From Pseudomonas sp. ZH-FAD (lineage in GTDB: Bacteria; Pseudomonadota; Gammaproteobacteria; Pseudomonadales; Pseudomonadaceae): a stretch of 64,000 bases of DNA. Position 1 is the stretch's first letter. The number at the start of each line of letters is the position of its first letter. Positions 36,353 through 43,973 of this stretch are shown here, piece by piece. Both the position numbers and the translations under genes were made by a program. Where the stretch lies: positions 1 through 64,000 of the forward strand of contig NZ_PGLR01000031.1 of NCBI RefSeq assembly GCF_002803095.1, read 5' to 3'. Below the pieces are notes generated by a model, which saw only the letters and a program-made list of their open reading frames with translations, was not told where the DNA came from and ran no database searches.

Positions 36353-37606
36353 ATGCCCGCCACTCTCCCCACCATCACCCCCGATCAGCTTTGCGTCGGT
36401 CTCTACGTCCATCTGGACCTGAGCTGGTGGGAGCATGATTTCGCCTTCAGCAATTTCAAGATCAAGGACGAAGCGCAGATTCGCGCCTTGCGCGCGCTCA
36501 ACCTGAAGCAGTTGCGCTATGACCCAGCGCGCAGCGACTGCCCGCCTCCGCCTCTCGTCGACAGCGTCACCACCCCTCCTGTCGAAGAACCGCCGGTCGA
36601 CCCGGAAAGTCAGGCACGCCAGGAACGCGTGGAAAAACTGCGCCACCTGCGCAGCCGCCTGGCCGAGGTGGATCGCCGCTTCATCGAGGCCAGCCAACGC
36701 ATCAAGACGCTCAACCAGACCCTGCGCAGCCGCCCGGAAGACGCCATGCGCCAGGCCGGCGCCATCGTCGGAGAGATGGTCGAGACGCTGCTCGGGGCCC
36801 CCGGTGTGGTGCTGCATGGCATCACCGGCAAGGCTGCCGAGGACAGTTACTTCCATGCCCTCAACGTCACCGTGTTGTCCCTGCTGCTCGGGCGCCAGCT
36901 CGGACTCGACAGCGAGACCTGTCATAGCCTCGGCCTCGGTGCCCTGTTGCACGATATCGGCAAGCTGGAAGTGCCGAGCAAGGTGCTGCTCAAGCCCGAA
37001 CCCTTGAGCCGCCCGGAACAGCAACTGCTGCAGATGCACACCGACTTCGGCCTGCGCATGGGGCAGAAACTGATGCTCGATGACGAGGTACTGCGCATCA
37101 TCCATGAACATCACGAGCACTGCGATGGCAGTGGCTATCCGCGTGGGCTGCGCGAGGCCGCTATCGGCCGCCTGAGTCGTCTGGTGGCCATCACCAACCA
37201 TTTCGACGGGCTGTGCAACCCGCTCGACCCGCGCCAGGCGCTGAGCCCTCACGAAGCCCTGGCGCTGATGTTCAAGCAGCAGCGCGAACATTTCGACGAG
37301 GTAGCGCTGAAGGCCTTCGTTCGCGTGATGGGCATCTACCCGCCGGGCAGCCTGGTGCAGCTGGAAGATGAGCGCTATGCGCTGGTGCTGGGCATGAACC
37401 CGACTCAGGCGTTGAAACCGACGCTGATTCTCTACGACCCCGACATTCCCAAGCAGGAAGCCCTGATCGTCGATCTTGCCCAGGAGCCGAAGCTCGCCAT
37501 CGCCCGCAGCCTGCGCCCCTCGCAGCTACCGCTGGAGGTGCTGGAGTACCTCAGCCCGCGGCGTAACCTCAGCTACCACATCGAGCCCAACCACAAGCCC
37601 GCTTGA
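36353..37606 (+). CDS. HD-GYP domain protein with N-terminal DUF3391, probable c-di-GMP phosphodiesterase
   Basis: A 417-residue cytoplasmic protein. The first 130 residues (ITPDQLCVGLYVHLD) match DUF3391, then a proline-rich hinge and a helical linker lead to an HD-GYP domain with HDIGKLEVPSKVL and HHEHCDGSGYPRGL, the paired metal-binding and GYP signature. All canonical HD-GYP elements are visible, so hydrolysis of c-di-GMP to pGpG/GMP is expected. No receiver or membrane segment is present. ATG at 36353. It lies close to dipA, giving two different phosphodiesterase types within 5 kb. Confidence 0.88.
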   Translation: MPATLPTITPDQLCVGLYVHLDLSWWEHDFAFSNFKIKDEAQIRALRALNLKQLRYDPARSDCPPPPLVDSVTTPPVEEPPVDPESQARQERVEKLRHLRSRLAEVDRRFIEASQRIKTLNQTLRSRPEDAMRQAGAIVGEMVETLLGAPGVVLHGITGKAAEDSYFHALNVTVLSLLLGRQLGLDSETCHSLGLGALLHDIGKLEVPSKVLLKPEPLSRPEQQLLQMHTDFGLRMGQKLMLDDEVLRIIHEHHEHCDGSGYPRGLREAAIGRLSRLVAITNHFDGLCNPLDPRQALSPHEALALMFKQQREHFDEVALKAFVRVMGIYPPGSLVQLEDERYALVLGMNPTQALKPTLILYDPDIPKQEALIVDLAQEPKLAIARSLRPSQLPLEVLEYLSPRRNLSYHIEPNHKPA

Positions 37607-37613
37607 GCCCCTT

Positions 37614-37672
37614 GTAGCCCGGATGCAATCCGGGGATCGGGGGCCACGGCTCCCGGATTTCATCCTGGCTAC
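37614..37672. repeat. Intergenic inverted repeat, GTAGCCCGGATG family, decayed right arm
   Basis: The left arm begins GTAGCCCGGATGCAATCC; the right arm (CCCGGATTTCATCCTGGCTAC) has two mismatches. It is the same family as 53253-53313 and lies between convergent genes (HD-GYP and rlmJ), where it may act as a transcript end. Confidence 0.75.
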
Positions 37673-37676
37673 GCGC

Positions 37677-38531
37677 TTATGACTTGCCGCTTGGCGCTTC
37701 CTCGATCAACCAATCCAGACGCCAGCCGCCCTGGCTCTGGCCAAGCACATCGGCCAGCCAGGGCAGCAGCTGCTTGAGCTCATCTTCCAGGCCCCATGGC
37801 GGATTGCTGATCACCAGGCCCGAGCCGCTCAGGCGCGTGGCATCATCCGGCGCGTGCACGTAAAGTTCGGCGCGCAGCAACTTGGGCGCGGCGCTCTTTT
37901 GCAGATCGCGGTAGAAGCGCGCCAGCTGTCGCTCATCCTTGATCGGGTACCAGATCGCGACGATAGCCTGACGCATGCGCCCGTGCGCTTCGTTCAAGGC
38001 CTCGACACAGCGTTGCAGCTCGTCGGTCTTTTCGAAGGGCGGATCGATCAGCAGCAGCACGCGCTTCTCGCGGGTCGGCATCAGCGCCCGCGGCACCAGC
38101 CAGCCCTCGCCCAGATGCACGGCTACGCGACGGTCGCCACGCATATTGTCCTTGAGCAGGCGGCCATCCTCGGGGTGCTTCTCGTTGAGCTGCAGACGAT
38201 CCTGCTCACGGCTGAGCAGCCGCGCCAGTTCGGGCGAGCCGGGGTAATAGCGCAGCTCACCATCCGGATTCATCGCCCGCACCACCTCCAGATAGGCCTC
38301 CACGGCATCCGGCAGGTGCTCGGCCTGCCACAGGCGTGCGATGCCCTCCAGGTACTCGCCGGTACGGCTGGCCGCATCGCCATGCAGGTCGTACAAACCG
38401 AGTCCGGCATGACTGTCGAGGTAGGCGAAAGGTGCCTCCTTTTTCGACAACAGGCTGATCAGGCGAGTCAGCACCAGATGCTTGAGTACGTCGGCGTGGT
38501 TGCCGGCATGGAAGGCGTGGCGGTAGTTCAT
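37677..38531 (-). CDS. rlmJ: 23S rRNA (adenine2030-N6)-methyltransferase
   Basis: SAM-dependent methyltransferase that modifies A2030 of 23S rRNA. The protein starts MNYRHAFHAGNHADVLKH, diagnostic of RlmJ, and has the adenine-methyltransferase motif ISNPPWGLEDE near residue 250. The ATG at 38531 has GGAG upstream and gives 284 residues, the expected size; the open frame continues a few codons upstream. It is a monocistronic minus-strand gene next to the LysR gene. Confidence 0.95.
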   Translation of the reverse strand: MNYRHAFHAGNHADVLKHLVLTRLISLLSKKEAPFAYLDSHAGLGLYDLHGDAASRTGEYLEGIARLWQAEHLPDAVEAYLEVVRAMNPDGELRYYPGSPELARLLSREQDRLQLNEKHPEDGRLLKDNMRGDRRVAVHLGEGWLVPRALMPTREKRVLLLIDPPFEKTDELQRCVEALNEAHGRMRQAIVAIWYPIKDERQLARFYRDLQKSAAPKLLRAELYVHAPDDATRLSGSGLVISNPPWGLEDELKQLLPWLADVLGQSQGGWRLDWLIEEAPSGKS

Positions 38532-38575
38532 GGAGGTCTCCGAAGCGGTCGCCAAGTTTACCCGTTGGAAGGGCT

Positions 38576-39445
38576 TTACGCGCGCATCAGCTCCAGCAAC
38601 AAGGCCAGCGGCGGGTGCTCACCGGCGTCGCGACGACGTACCAACAATGTAGTCGTTGCGCCAAGCTCAGGGGCGATGGCCTGGTATTGCACCAGATGCA
38701 CACGCGGGTGACTGTCGAGCAGGCTGCGTGGCAACAGGCCGATCCCCATGCCGGCAGCAATGCCGGCAAAGATCGCGTCGATGGAGCCATAGCTCTGCCG
38801 CGCCACCACCTGCAAACCACGACTGACGGCCCAGCGCTCAAGGCGCTCGCGGTAATGGCACCCATCGGGGAAACCCAGCAGAGTCTGCGGTCGACTCTCC
38901 AGTTGGGTGCCATCCTGCTCGGGCGGCAGCACCAGCATCAGTTCCTCCTGCCAGATGGGCAGGCAGTCGAGCTGAGGATGCTCGAACGGCCCGCCGATCA
39001 ATCCGCCGTCCAGTTCTCCTGACAACACCCCCTCGACCAGTCGCCGGCTCGGCCCGGTGCTGAGCTGCAGGTTCACTCGCGGAGCCCGCTGGTGGAAAGC
39101 CGCCAGCAGCTCAGGCAAACGCACCGCGGCGGTGGTTTCCATCGAGCCCAGACGCAGATCGCCGCTCCAGATATCTTCCTGCACGCTGCGCCAGGCCATC
39201 TGGCAAAGCTGCTCCAGATGCTCGGCATGGGGCAACAAGCGTTCGCCGGCCGCAGTCACTCGCAGACGCTGCCCCTGACGCTGAAAAAGCCGGATGTCCA
39301 GTTGCTGCTCCAATTGACGAAGGCGCGCCGAGACGTTCGACGGCACGCAGTGCAGGCGCACGCCGGCGGCGCTCAGCGAGCCCTCCCGAGCCACGGCGAG
39401 AAAATAACGCAGCAGCTGCGGATTGAGTCGTTGCCAGGCATCCAT
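38576..39445 (-). CDS. LysR-family transcriptional regulator
   Basis: A 289-residue regulator. N-terminal winged helix: LNPQLLRYFLAVAREGSLSA, then HCVPSNVSARLRQLEQQLD; the C-terminal part is a periplasmic-binding-like effector domain. The ATG at 39445 (MDAWQRLNPQ) is used; the long frame upstream to 39679 is in the divergent gene. It is divergent from the MFS/nitronate monooxygenase pair, and a dyad lies between them, so it most likely controls that pair. The inducer is unknown. Confidence 0.9.
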   Translation of the reverse strand: MDAWQRLNPQLLRYFLAVAREGSLSAAGVRLHCVPSNVSARLRQLEQQLDIRLFQRQGQRLRVTAAGERLLPHAEHLEQLCQMAWRSVQEDIWSGDLRLGSMETTAAVRLPELLAAFHQRAPRVNLQLSTGPSRRLVEGVLSGELDGGLIGGPFEHPQLDCLPIWQEELMLVLPPEQDGTQLESRPQTLLGFPDGCHYRERLERWAVSRGLQVVARQSYGSIDAIFAGIAAGMGIGLLPRSLLDSHPRVHLVQYQAIAPELGATTTLLVRRRDAGEHPPLALLLELMRA

Positions 39446-39458
39446 GACATTCACCAAA

Positions 39459-39487
39459 AGTGAAAATAGACCGCAATATTTTTCACT
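39459..39487. promoter_or_regulatory. Probable LysR operator in the divergent promoter region
   Basis: AGTGAAAA (39459-39466) and TTTTCACT (39480-39487) form a perfect 8-bp inverted repeat with a 13-bp spacer. It lies between the LysR gene and the divergent MFS gene. Confidence 0.55.
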
Positions 39488-39538
39488 AACCATCAAGCAA
39501 CGACAATAACTAAGGTGGGCAGCACGACCGGAGACCTT

Positions 39539-40747
39539 ATGCCCAGACTCGACCGCGCCCACCTCACTGCCCTGCTCGCCGCCGCCCTGGCGCTGGTGGT
39601 CGTCCACGCGCTGGGCCGTTTCGCCTTCACCCCCTTGCTGCCACTGCTGCTCGACGACGGCCTGTTCGATCTGGCCCAAGGCGCCCAGTTGGCGACCTGG
39701 AATTATCTCGGCTATCTGCTTGGCGCCCTGCTTGCGCTGTTCATGGCCAACCCGCGCGGCCTACGCCAGGGCTTGCCGGCTGCCTTGCTGGTCAATGCCG
39801 GCCTGACCCTGGCCCAGGTGTTCACCCACAACGTCGACCTGCTGGCCGCCCTGCGCCTGGCCAACGGCGTCAGCAACGGCGTGGTCTTCGTGCTGGCCCC
39901 GGCCCTGGTGCTGGAGTGGCTTGCCCTGCGCCAGGCCACGGCGCTGAGCGGTCTGGTCTATCTGGGCTTGGGTGGCGGCATGTTGCTGTGTGGCCTGCTG
40001 GTGGCCATCACCCCATGGCAGGGGCCGATGCGCTGGCTGCCGATCGCGCTGTGCGCCCTGCCTCTGGCGCTGCTTTGCGCTCCGATGCTGAGGCGCCTGG
40101 CGCGGGATCTTCCCGACAAGCCACCCGCGATCGCCCGTGGCGCATTGTTCGGCAGCCACAACCTGGCGTTGCTGATGGCCTATCTGGGAGCAGGCCTGGG
40201 TTACATCCTGCCATTGACCTTTCTGCCGGCTCTGGCCCGCGAACAGCTGCCCGCCGGCCATCCGCTACTGGTCGGCAACTGGTGGTGGACGGCGCTCGCC
40301 TGCCTGCTCTCGGCGACGCTGTGGAACCATGTCGGCGCCTGGCTAGGCGATCGTCGGGCCCTGCTAGCCAACTACCTGCTGCAGCTGCTTGGCGTGACGA
40401 TGCCGATCCTGCTGCCCGGCCCCTTTGGCGTCATGACCTGCGCCCTGCTGGTCGGCGGGACCTTCCTCGGCACCGTATTGCTGACCCAGCGCCTGGCCCG
40501 CGCCCTCAACCCGGACCAGGGCTTGCGCCTGGCCGCCCTGCTGATCAGTCTGTACAGCGGCAGCCAGTTGCTCGGCCCCTGGCTGGTGCAACACTGGACT
40601 GCCGCTGGCCATAGCCTCACTAGCAGCTTCCTTATCGGTACCGCGGCATTGCTCTGGGCCGTCCTGTGGGCCTGGCAGGTGTCCGAACCACGATCCCATG
40701 CTGAAATGGAGCCATCCCATGTCTCTCACCGCCCTGCTCGACACTGA
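39539..40747 (+). CDS. MFS transporter, YbfB/YjiJ family
   Basis: A 402-residue inner-membrane protein with about twelve hydrophobic segments. The N-terminus HALGRFAFTPLLPLLLDDG is characteristic of the YbfB/YjiJ subgroup of the major facilitator superfamily. ATG at 39539 has GGAG seven bases upstream. It overlaps the following nitronate monooxygenase gene by 29 bp, so the two are co-transcribed and divergently controlled by the LysR gene. Substrate and direction are not known; efflux of a small metabolite or toxic compound is a reasonable guess. Confidence 0.85.
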   Translation: MPRLDRAHLTALLAAALALVVVHALGRFAFTPLLPLLLDDGLFDLAQGAQLATWNYLGYLLGALLALFMANPRGLRQGLPAALLVNAGLTLAQVFTHNVDLLAALRLANGVSNGVVFVLAPALVLEWLALRQATALSGLVYLGLGGGMLLCGLLVAITPWQGPMRWLPIALCALPLALLCAPMLRRLARDLPDKPPAIARGALFGSHNLALLMAYLGAGLGYILPLTFLPALAREQLPAGHPLLVGNWWWTALACLLSATLWNHVGAWLGDRRALLANYLLQLLGVTMPILLPGPFGVMTCALLVGGTFLGTVLLTQRLARALNPDQGLRLAALLISLYSGSQLLGPWLVQHWTAAGHSLTSSFLIGTAALLWAVLWAWQVSEPRSHAEMEPSHVSHRPARH

Positions 40748-41768
40748 CCTGCCCCTGATCCAGGCGCCGATGGCCGGCTCGCAGGATCATCGCCTGGCCG
40801 CCGCCGTGTGCCAGGCCGGTGGCCTCGGCTCGATTCCCTGCGCCATGCTCACGCCTGCCGCCCTACGCCAGGAGCTGCAGGCGATGCGCGAGCTGACCGA
40901 GCGGCCGTTCAACCTCAACTTCTTCAGCCATGTGCCGCCCGAGCCGGACGCGACCCGCGAGGCTGGGTGGCGTGAAGCGCTGGCGCCCTACTATGACGAA
41001 CTGGGCGTAGACCCGGCGAGCATTGCCAGCGGGCCCGGACGTTTGCCGTTCAACGCCGAAGCGGCCGCGCTGGTGGAGGAATTTCGCCCGGCGGTGGTCA
41101 GCTTCCACTTCGGCCTGCCGCAGCCGGACCTGCTGGAACGAGTCCGGCGCAGCGGGGCGAAGATCCTCTCCAGCGCCACCACCCTGAACGAGGCGCTGTG
41201 GCTGCAGGCGCAAGGCGTGGATGCGGTGATCGCCCAGGGCCTGGAAGCCGGAGGCCATCGCGGACACTTTCTCGATTTCGACCTGAGCCGCCAGCTCGGC
41301 ACCTTCGCCCTGCTGCCGCAACTGGTCGATACCCTCAACGTACCGGTGATTGCCGCCGGCGGTATCAGCGATGCCCGTGGCGTGACCGCAGCCATGGCCC
41401 TCGGCGCTGCCGGGGTGCAGGTGGGCAGCGCCTACCTGCTGTGCCCGGAGGCCAGCACCAGCGCCATCCACCGCGCCGCCCTGCAGAGCCCGGCGGCGCG
41501 CCATACCGCGCTGACCAACCTGTTCAGCGGGCGCCCCGCGCGCGGCATCGTCAACCGTCTGATGCGCGAGCTGGGGCCGCTGAGCGAACGGGCGCCAGCC
41601 TTCCCCCTGGCCACCGCGGCCATTGCGCCGCTGCGCGCGGCGGCCGAGGCCCAGGGCAGCGGCGACTTCTCGCCGTTGTGGGCCGGACAGAATGTCGCGA
41701 GTTGTCGGCCCATGCCTGCAGCCGAGCTGACCCGTGAGCTGGCCCAGGGCCTCGGTCGCTCGATATGA
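40719..41768 (+). CDS. Nitronate monooxygenase (2-nitropropane dioxygenase family)
   Basis: FMN-dependent enzyme that oxidises alkyl nitronates such as propionate 3-nitronate. TIM-barrel signatures: LIQAPMAGSQDHRLAAAV at the start, AQGLEAGGHRGHF (phosphate-binding and catalytic His) and VIAAGGISDARG. The 349-residue length fits the family. The ATG at 40719 lies in the 3' end of the MFS gene and has GGAG upstream. Detoxification of nitro compounds, with the partner transporter, is the likely role. Confidence 0.87.
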   Translation: MSLTALLDTDLPLIQAPMAGSQDHRLAAAVCQAGGLGSIPCAMLTPAALRQELQAMRELTERPFNLNFFSHVPPEPDATREAGWREALAPYYDELGVDPASIASGPGRLPFNAEAAALVEEFRPAVVSFHFGLPQPDLLERVRRSGAKILSSATTLNEALWLQAQGVDAVIAQGLEAGGHRGHFLDFDLSRQLGTFALLPQLVDTLNVPVIAAGGISDARGVTAAMALGAAGVQVGSAYLLCPEASTSAIHRAALQSPAARHTALTNLFSGRPARGIVNRLMRELGPLSERAPAFPLATAAIAPLRAAAEAQGSGDFSPLWAGQNVASCRPMPAAELTRELAQGLGRSI

Positions 41769-41774
41769 CAACTG

Positions 41775-41844
41775 TCACTCCCACGCAGGCGGGAGCCCAG
41801 GCTCCGCCAATTTCCCGGGCTCCCGCGTTCGCGGGTATGACGGT
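41775..41844. repeat. Intergenic inverted repeat, GTCACTCCC...GGTATGACGG type
   Basis: Arms of about 25 bp, GTCACTCCCACGCAGGCGGG on the left and a partly matching arm ending GCGGGTATGACGG on the right, flank a short AT-containing loop. It resembles the GTCATTCCCGCG-type elements common in gamma-proteobacteria. It starts six bp after the nitronate monooxygenase stop. Confidence 0.7.
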
Positions 41845-41856
41845 CAACTGATGCCG

Positions 41857-41909
41857 TAGGGCGGGTACAACCCGCCATTACCGGAGTGGCGGGTTGCACC
41901 CGCCCTACT
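41857..41909. repeat. Intergenic inverted repeat, GTAGGGCGGGT family
   Basis: GTAGGGCGGGTACAACCCGCC pairs with GGCGGGTTGCACCCGCCCTAC with one mismatch, enclosing a loop of about 11 bases. It lies 12 bp after the preceding, unrelated palindrome. Confidence 0.8.
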
Positions 41910-42006
41910 CATATCGGCCAACCAGTGACTATCACCGCCACTGATGATGCTGGGCAGCCAGGCGACTGACTGCCTAGACTCGGTCGATCATCTGGAGGCC
42001 CGTTCC

Positions 42007-43812
42007 ATGTCCGAGACCCTGCTCAGCTCCCGCAACCTGGCGTTCGAACTTTATGAAGTGCTCGACGCCGAAGCCCTGACCCAGCGTCCGCGCTTCGCCG
42101 ATCACAACCGCGAGACCTTCGATGCGGCGATCAGCACCGCGCGCGGTATTGCCGAGGAGCTGTTCGCCCCGCACAACCGCAAGAACGACGAGCACGAGCC
42201 GCAGTACGTCGATGGCGGCGCAGTGCTGATCCCGGAAGTCGAACCCGCTCTGCGCGCCTTCCACGAGGCCGGCTTTCTCAACGCCACGCGCGACTTCGAA
42301 CACGGCGGCATGCAGCTGCCCAACCTGCTGTCGCAGGCCTGCTTCGCCCATTTCCAGTCGGCCAATATCGCCACCAGCTCCTACTCGATGCTGACCATGG
42401 GCGTGGCCAACCTGATCGAAGCCTTCGGCAGCGAGGAGCAGAAAGCCCGCTACCTGCAGCCGATCATCGATGGCCGTTTCTTCGGCACCATGGCGCTGAC
42501 CGAGCCGCACGCCGGCTCGTCGCTGTCGGACATCCGCACAAAGGCCGAACCGCACGCCGACGGCAGCTACCGCATCAAGGGCAACAAGATCTTCATCTCC
42601 GGCGGCGACCAGCCAATCTCAGAGAACATCGTGCACATGGTGCTGGCCAAGCTGCCGGACGCACCGCCCGGGGTGAAGGGCATCAGCCTGTTCCTGGTGC
42701 CCAAGTTCCATGTCAAGGACGACGGCTCGCTGGGCGCGCGCAACGACGTAACCCTGGCCGGCCTGTTCCACAAGATGGGCTGGCGCGGCACCACCTCCAC
42801 GGCGCTGAACTTCGGCGACAACGGCGAATGCGTCGGCTACCTGGTGGGCAAGCCGCACGCCGGCCTGTCCTACATGTTCCAGATGATGAACGAAGCGCGC
42901 ATTGGCGTCGGTATGGGCGCGATCATGCTCGGCTATGCCGGCTACCTGTACTCGCTGGACTACGCGCGCAACCGTCCGCAGGGTCGCCAGCCGGATGGCA
43001 AGGACCCGAGCAGCCCGCAGATTTCCATCGTCGAGCACGCCGATGTGCGGCGCATGCTGCTGACGCAGAAGGCCTACGTCGAAGGCGCCTTCGACCTCGG
43101 CCTGTACGCCGCACGCCTGTTCGACGACACCCACACCCTGGAGACAGCCGAAGAGCGCACCCGCGCCCTGGAACTGCTCGACCTGCTCACGCCCATCGTC
43201 AAATCCTGGCCCTCGGAGTTCTGCCTCAAGGCCAACGAACTGGCCATCCAGATCCTCGGCGGCCACGGCTACACCCGCGAGTACCCGGTGGAGCAGTACT
43301 ACCGCGATAACCGCCTCAACCCGATTCACGAGGGTACCCACGGCATCCAGTCGCTCGACCTGCTCGGGCGCAAGGTCTCGCAGAACGGCGGCGCCGCACT
43401 CAAGCAACTGCTCAAGCTGATCAACGACTGCTGCCAGCGCGCCAGCGAGCATGAATCGCTCACCGCCCTGCGCCAACCGCTGGAGCAACTACTGGCGCGC
43501 CTGCAGGCGGTAACCCTGGCGCTGCTGGGCGACCTGATGAGCGGCAAGGTCAACCAGGGCCTGGCCAACTCGGCGTTGTACCTGAAAGTGTTCGGCCACA
43601 CGGTGATTGGCTGGCGCTGGTTGGAGCAGGCGATTCGCGCCGAACAAGGCCTGGCCCGCACGGACAACGCCGAGGAGCAAGCCTTCTACCGTGGCAAGCT
43701 GCAAGCCGCGCGTTACTTCCTGACCTGGGAGGTGCCGAGCTGCCACCACGACCTGGCCATTCTCGAAGCGCGTGACGACACCTGCCTGGGCATGCAGGAC
43801 GCCTGGTTCTGA
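42007..43812 (+). CDS. Acyl-CoA dehydrogenase (large, about 600 residues)
   Basis: Flavoenzyme of about 601 residues, with N-terminal helical domain, middle domain containing MALTEPHAGSSLSDIRTKA and SGGDQPI, and a C-terminal domain with LGGHGYTREYPVEQYYRDNR (active-site and FAD contacts) and HEGTHGIQSLDLLGRK. The extended C-terminal tail (about residues 460-600) is found in the large acyl-CoA dehydrogenases of pseudomonads (PA5020 type). ATG at 42007 has GGAGG eight bases upstream. The gene is single, followed by a hairpin, then the antiporter gene. The preferred acyl chain is not known. Confidence 0.9.
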   Translation: MSETLLSSRNLAFELYEVLDAEALTQRPRFADHNRETFDAAISTARGIAEELFAPHNRKNDEHEPQYVDGGAVLIPEVEPALRAFHEAGFLNATRDFEHGGMQLPNLLSQACFAHFQSANIATSSYSMLTMGVANLIEAFGSEEQKARYLQPIIDGRFFGTMALTEPHAGSSLSDIRTKAEPHADGSYRIKGNKIFISGGDQPISENIVHMVLAKLPDAPPGVKGISLFLVPKFHVKDDGSLGARNDVTLAGLFHKMGWRGTTSTALNFGDNGECVGYLVGKPHAGLSYMFQMMNEARIGVGMGAIMLGYAGYLYSLDYARNRPQGRQPDGKDPSSPQISIVEHADVRRMLLTQKAYVEGAFDLGLYAARLFDDTHTLETAEERTRALELLDLLTPIVKSWPSEFCLKANELAIQILGGHGYTREYPVEQYYRDNRLNPIHEGTHGIQSLDLLGRKVSQNGGAALKQLLKLINDCCQRASEHESLTALRQPLEQLLARLQAVTLALLGDLMSGKVNQGLANSALYLKVFGHTVIGWRWLEQAIRAEQGLARTDNAEEQAFYRGKLQAARYFLTWEVPSCHHDLAILEARDDTCLGMQDAWF

Positions 43813-43826
43813 AACTGAGCCAAAGG

Positions 43827-43859
43827 CCCCGGAGCGCCCCCGCAGGAGGCGCTCCGGGG
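43827..43859 (+). terminator. Hairpin after acyl-CoA dehydrogenase
   Basis: CCCCGGAGCGCC and GGCGCTCCGGGG form a 12-bp stem with a nine-base loop, followed by TAATTTA. The T-tract is weak but the stem is very stable. Confidence 0.75.
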
Positions 43860-43885
43860 TAATTTAGAAAAATGTAATAACCTTT

Positions 43886-43916
43886 TTGACAGCGGTACGA
43901 AGGCTACGGTTAGAAT
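43886..43916 (+). promoter_or_regulatory. Candidate sigma-70 promoter for the antiporter gene
   Basis: TTGACA (43886-43891) matches the -35 consensus fully and TAGAAT (43911-43916) the -10 closely, but the spacer is 19 bp. It sits 58 bp before the TTG start. Confidence 0.4.
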
Positions 43917-43973
43917 CCCTGGCACGCGCCATGCATACGGCGCCCCACGTTTGCCAGCCAGGAGTACGCGCCG

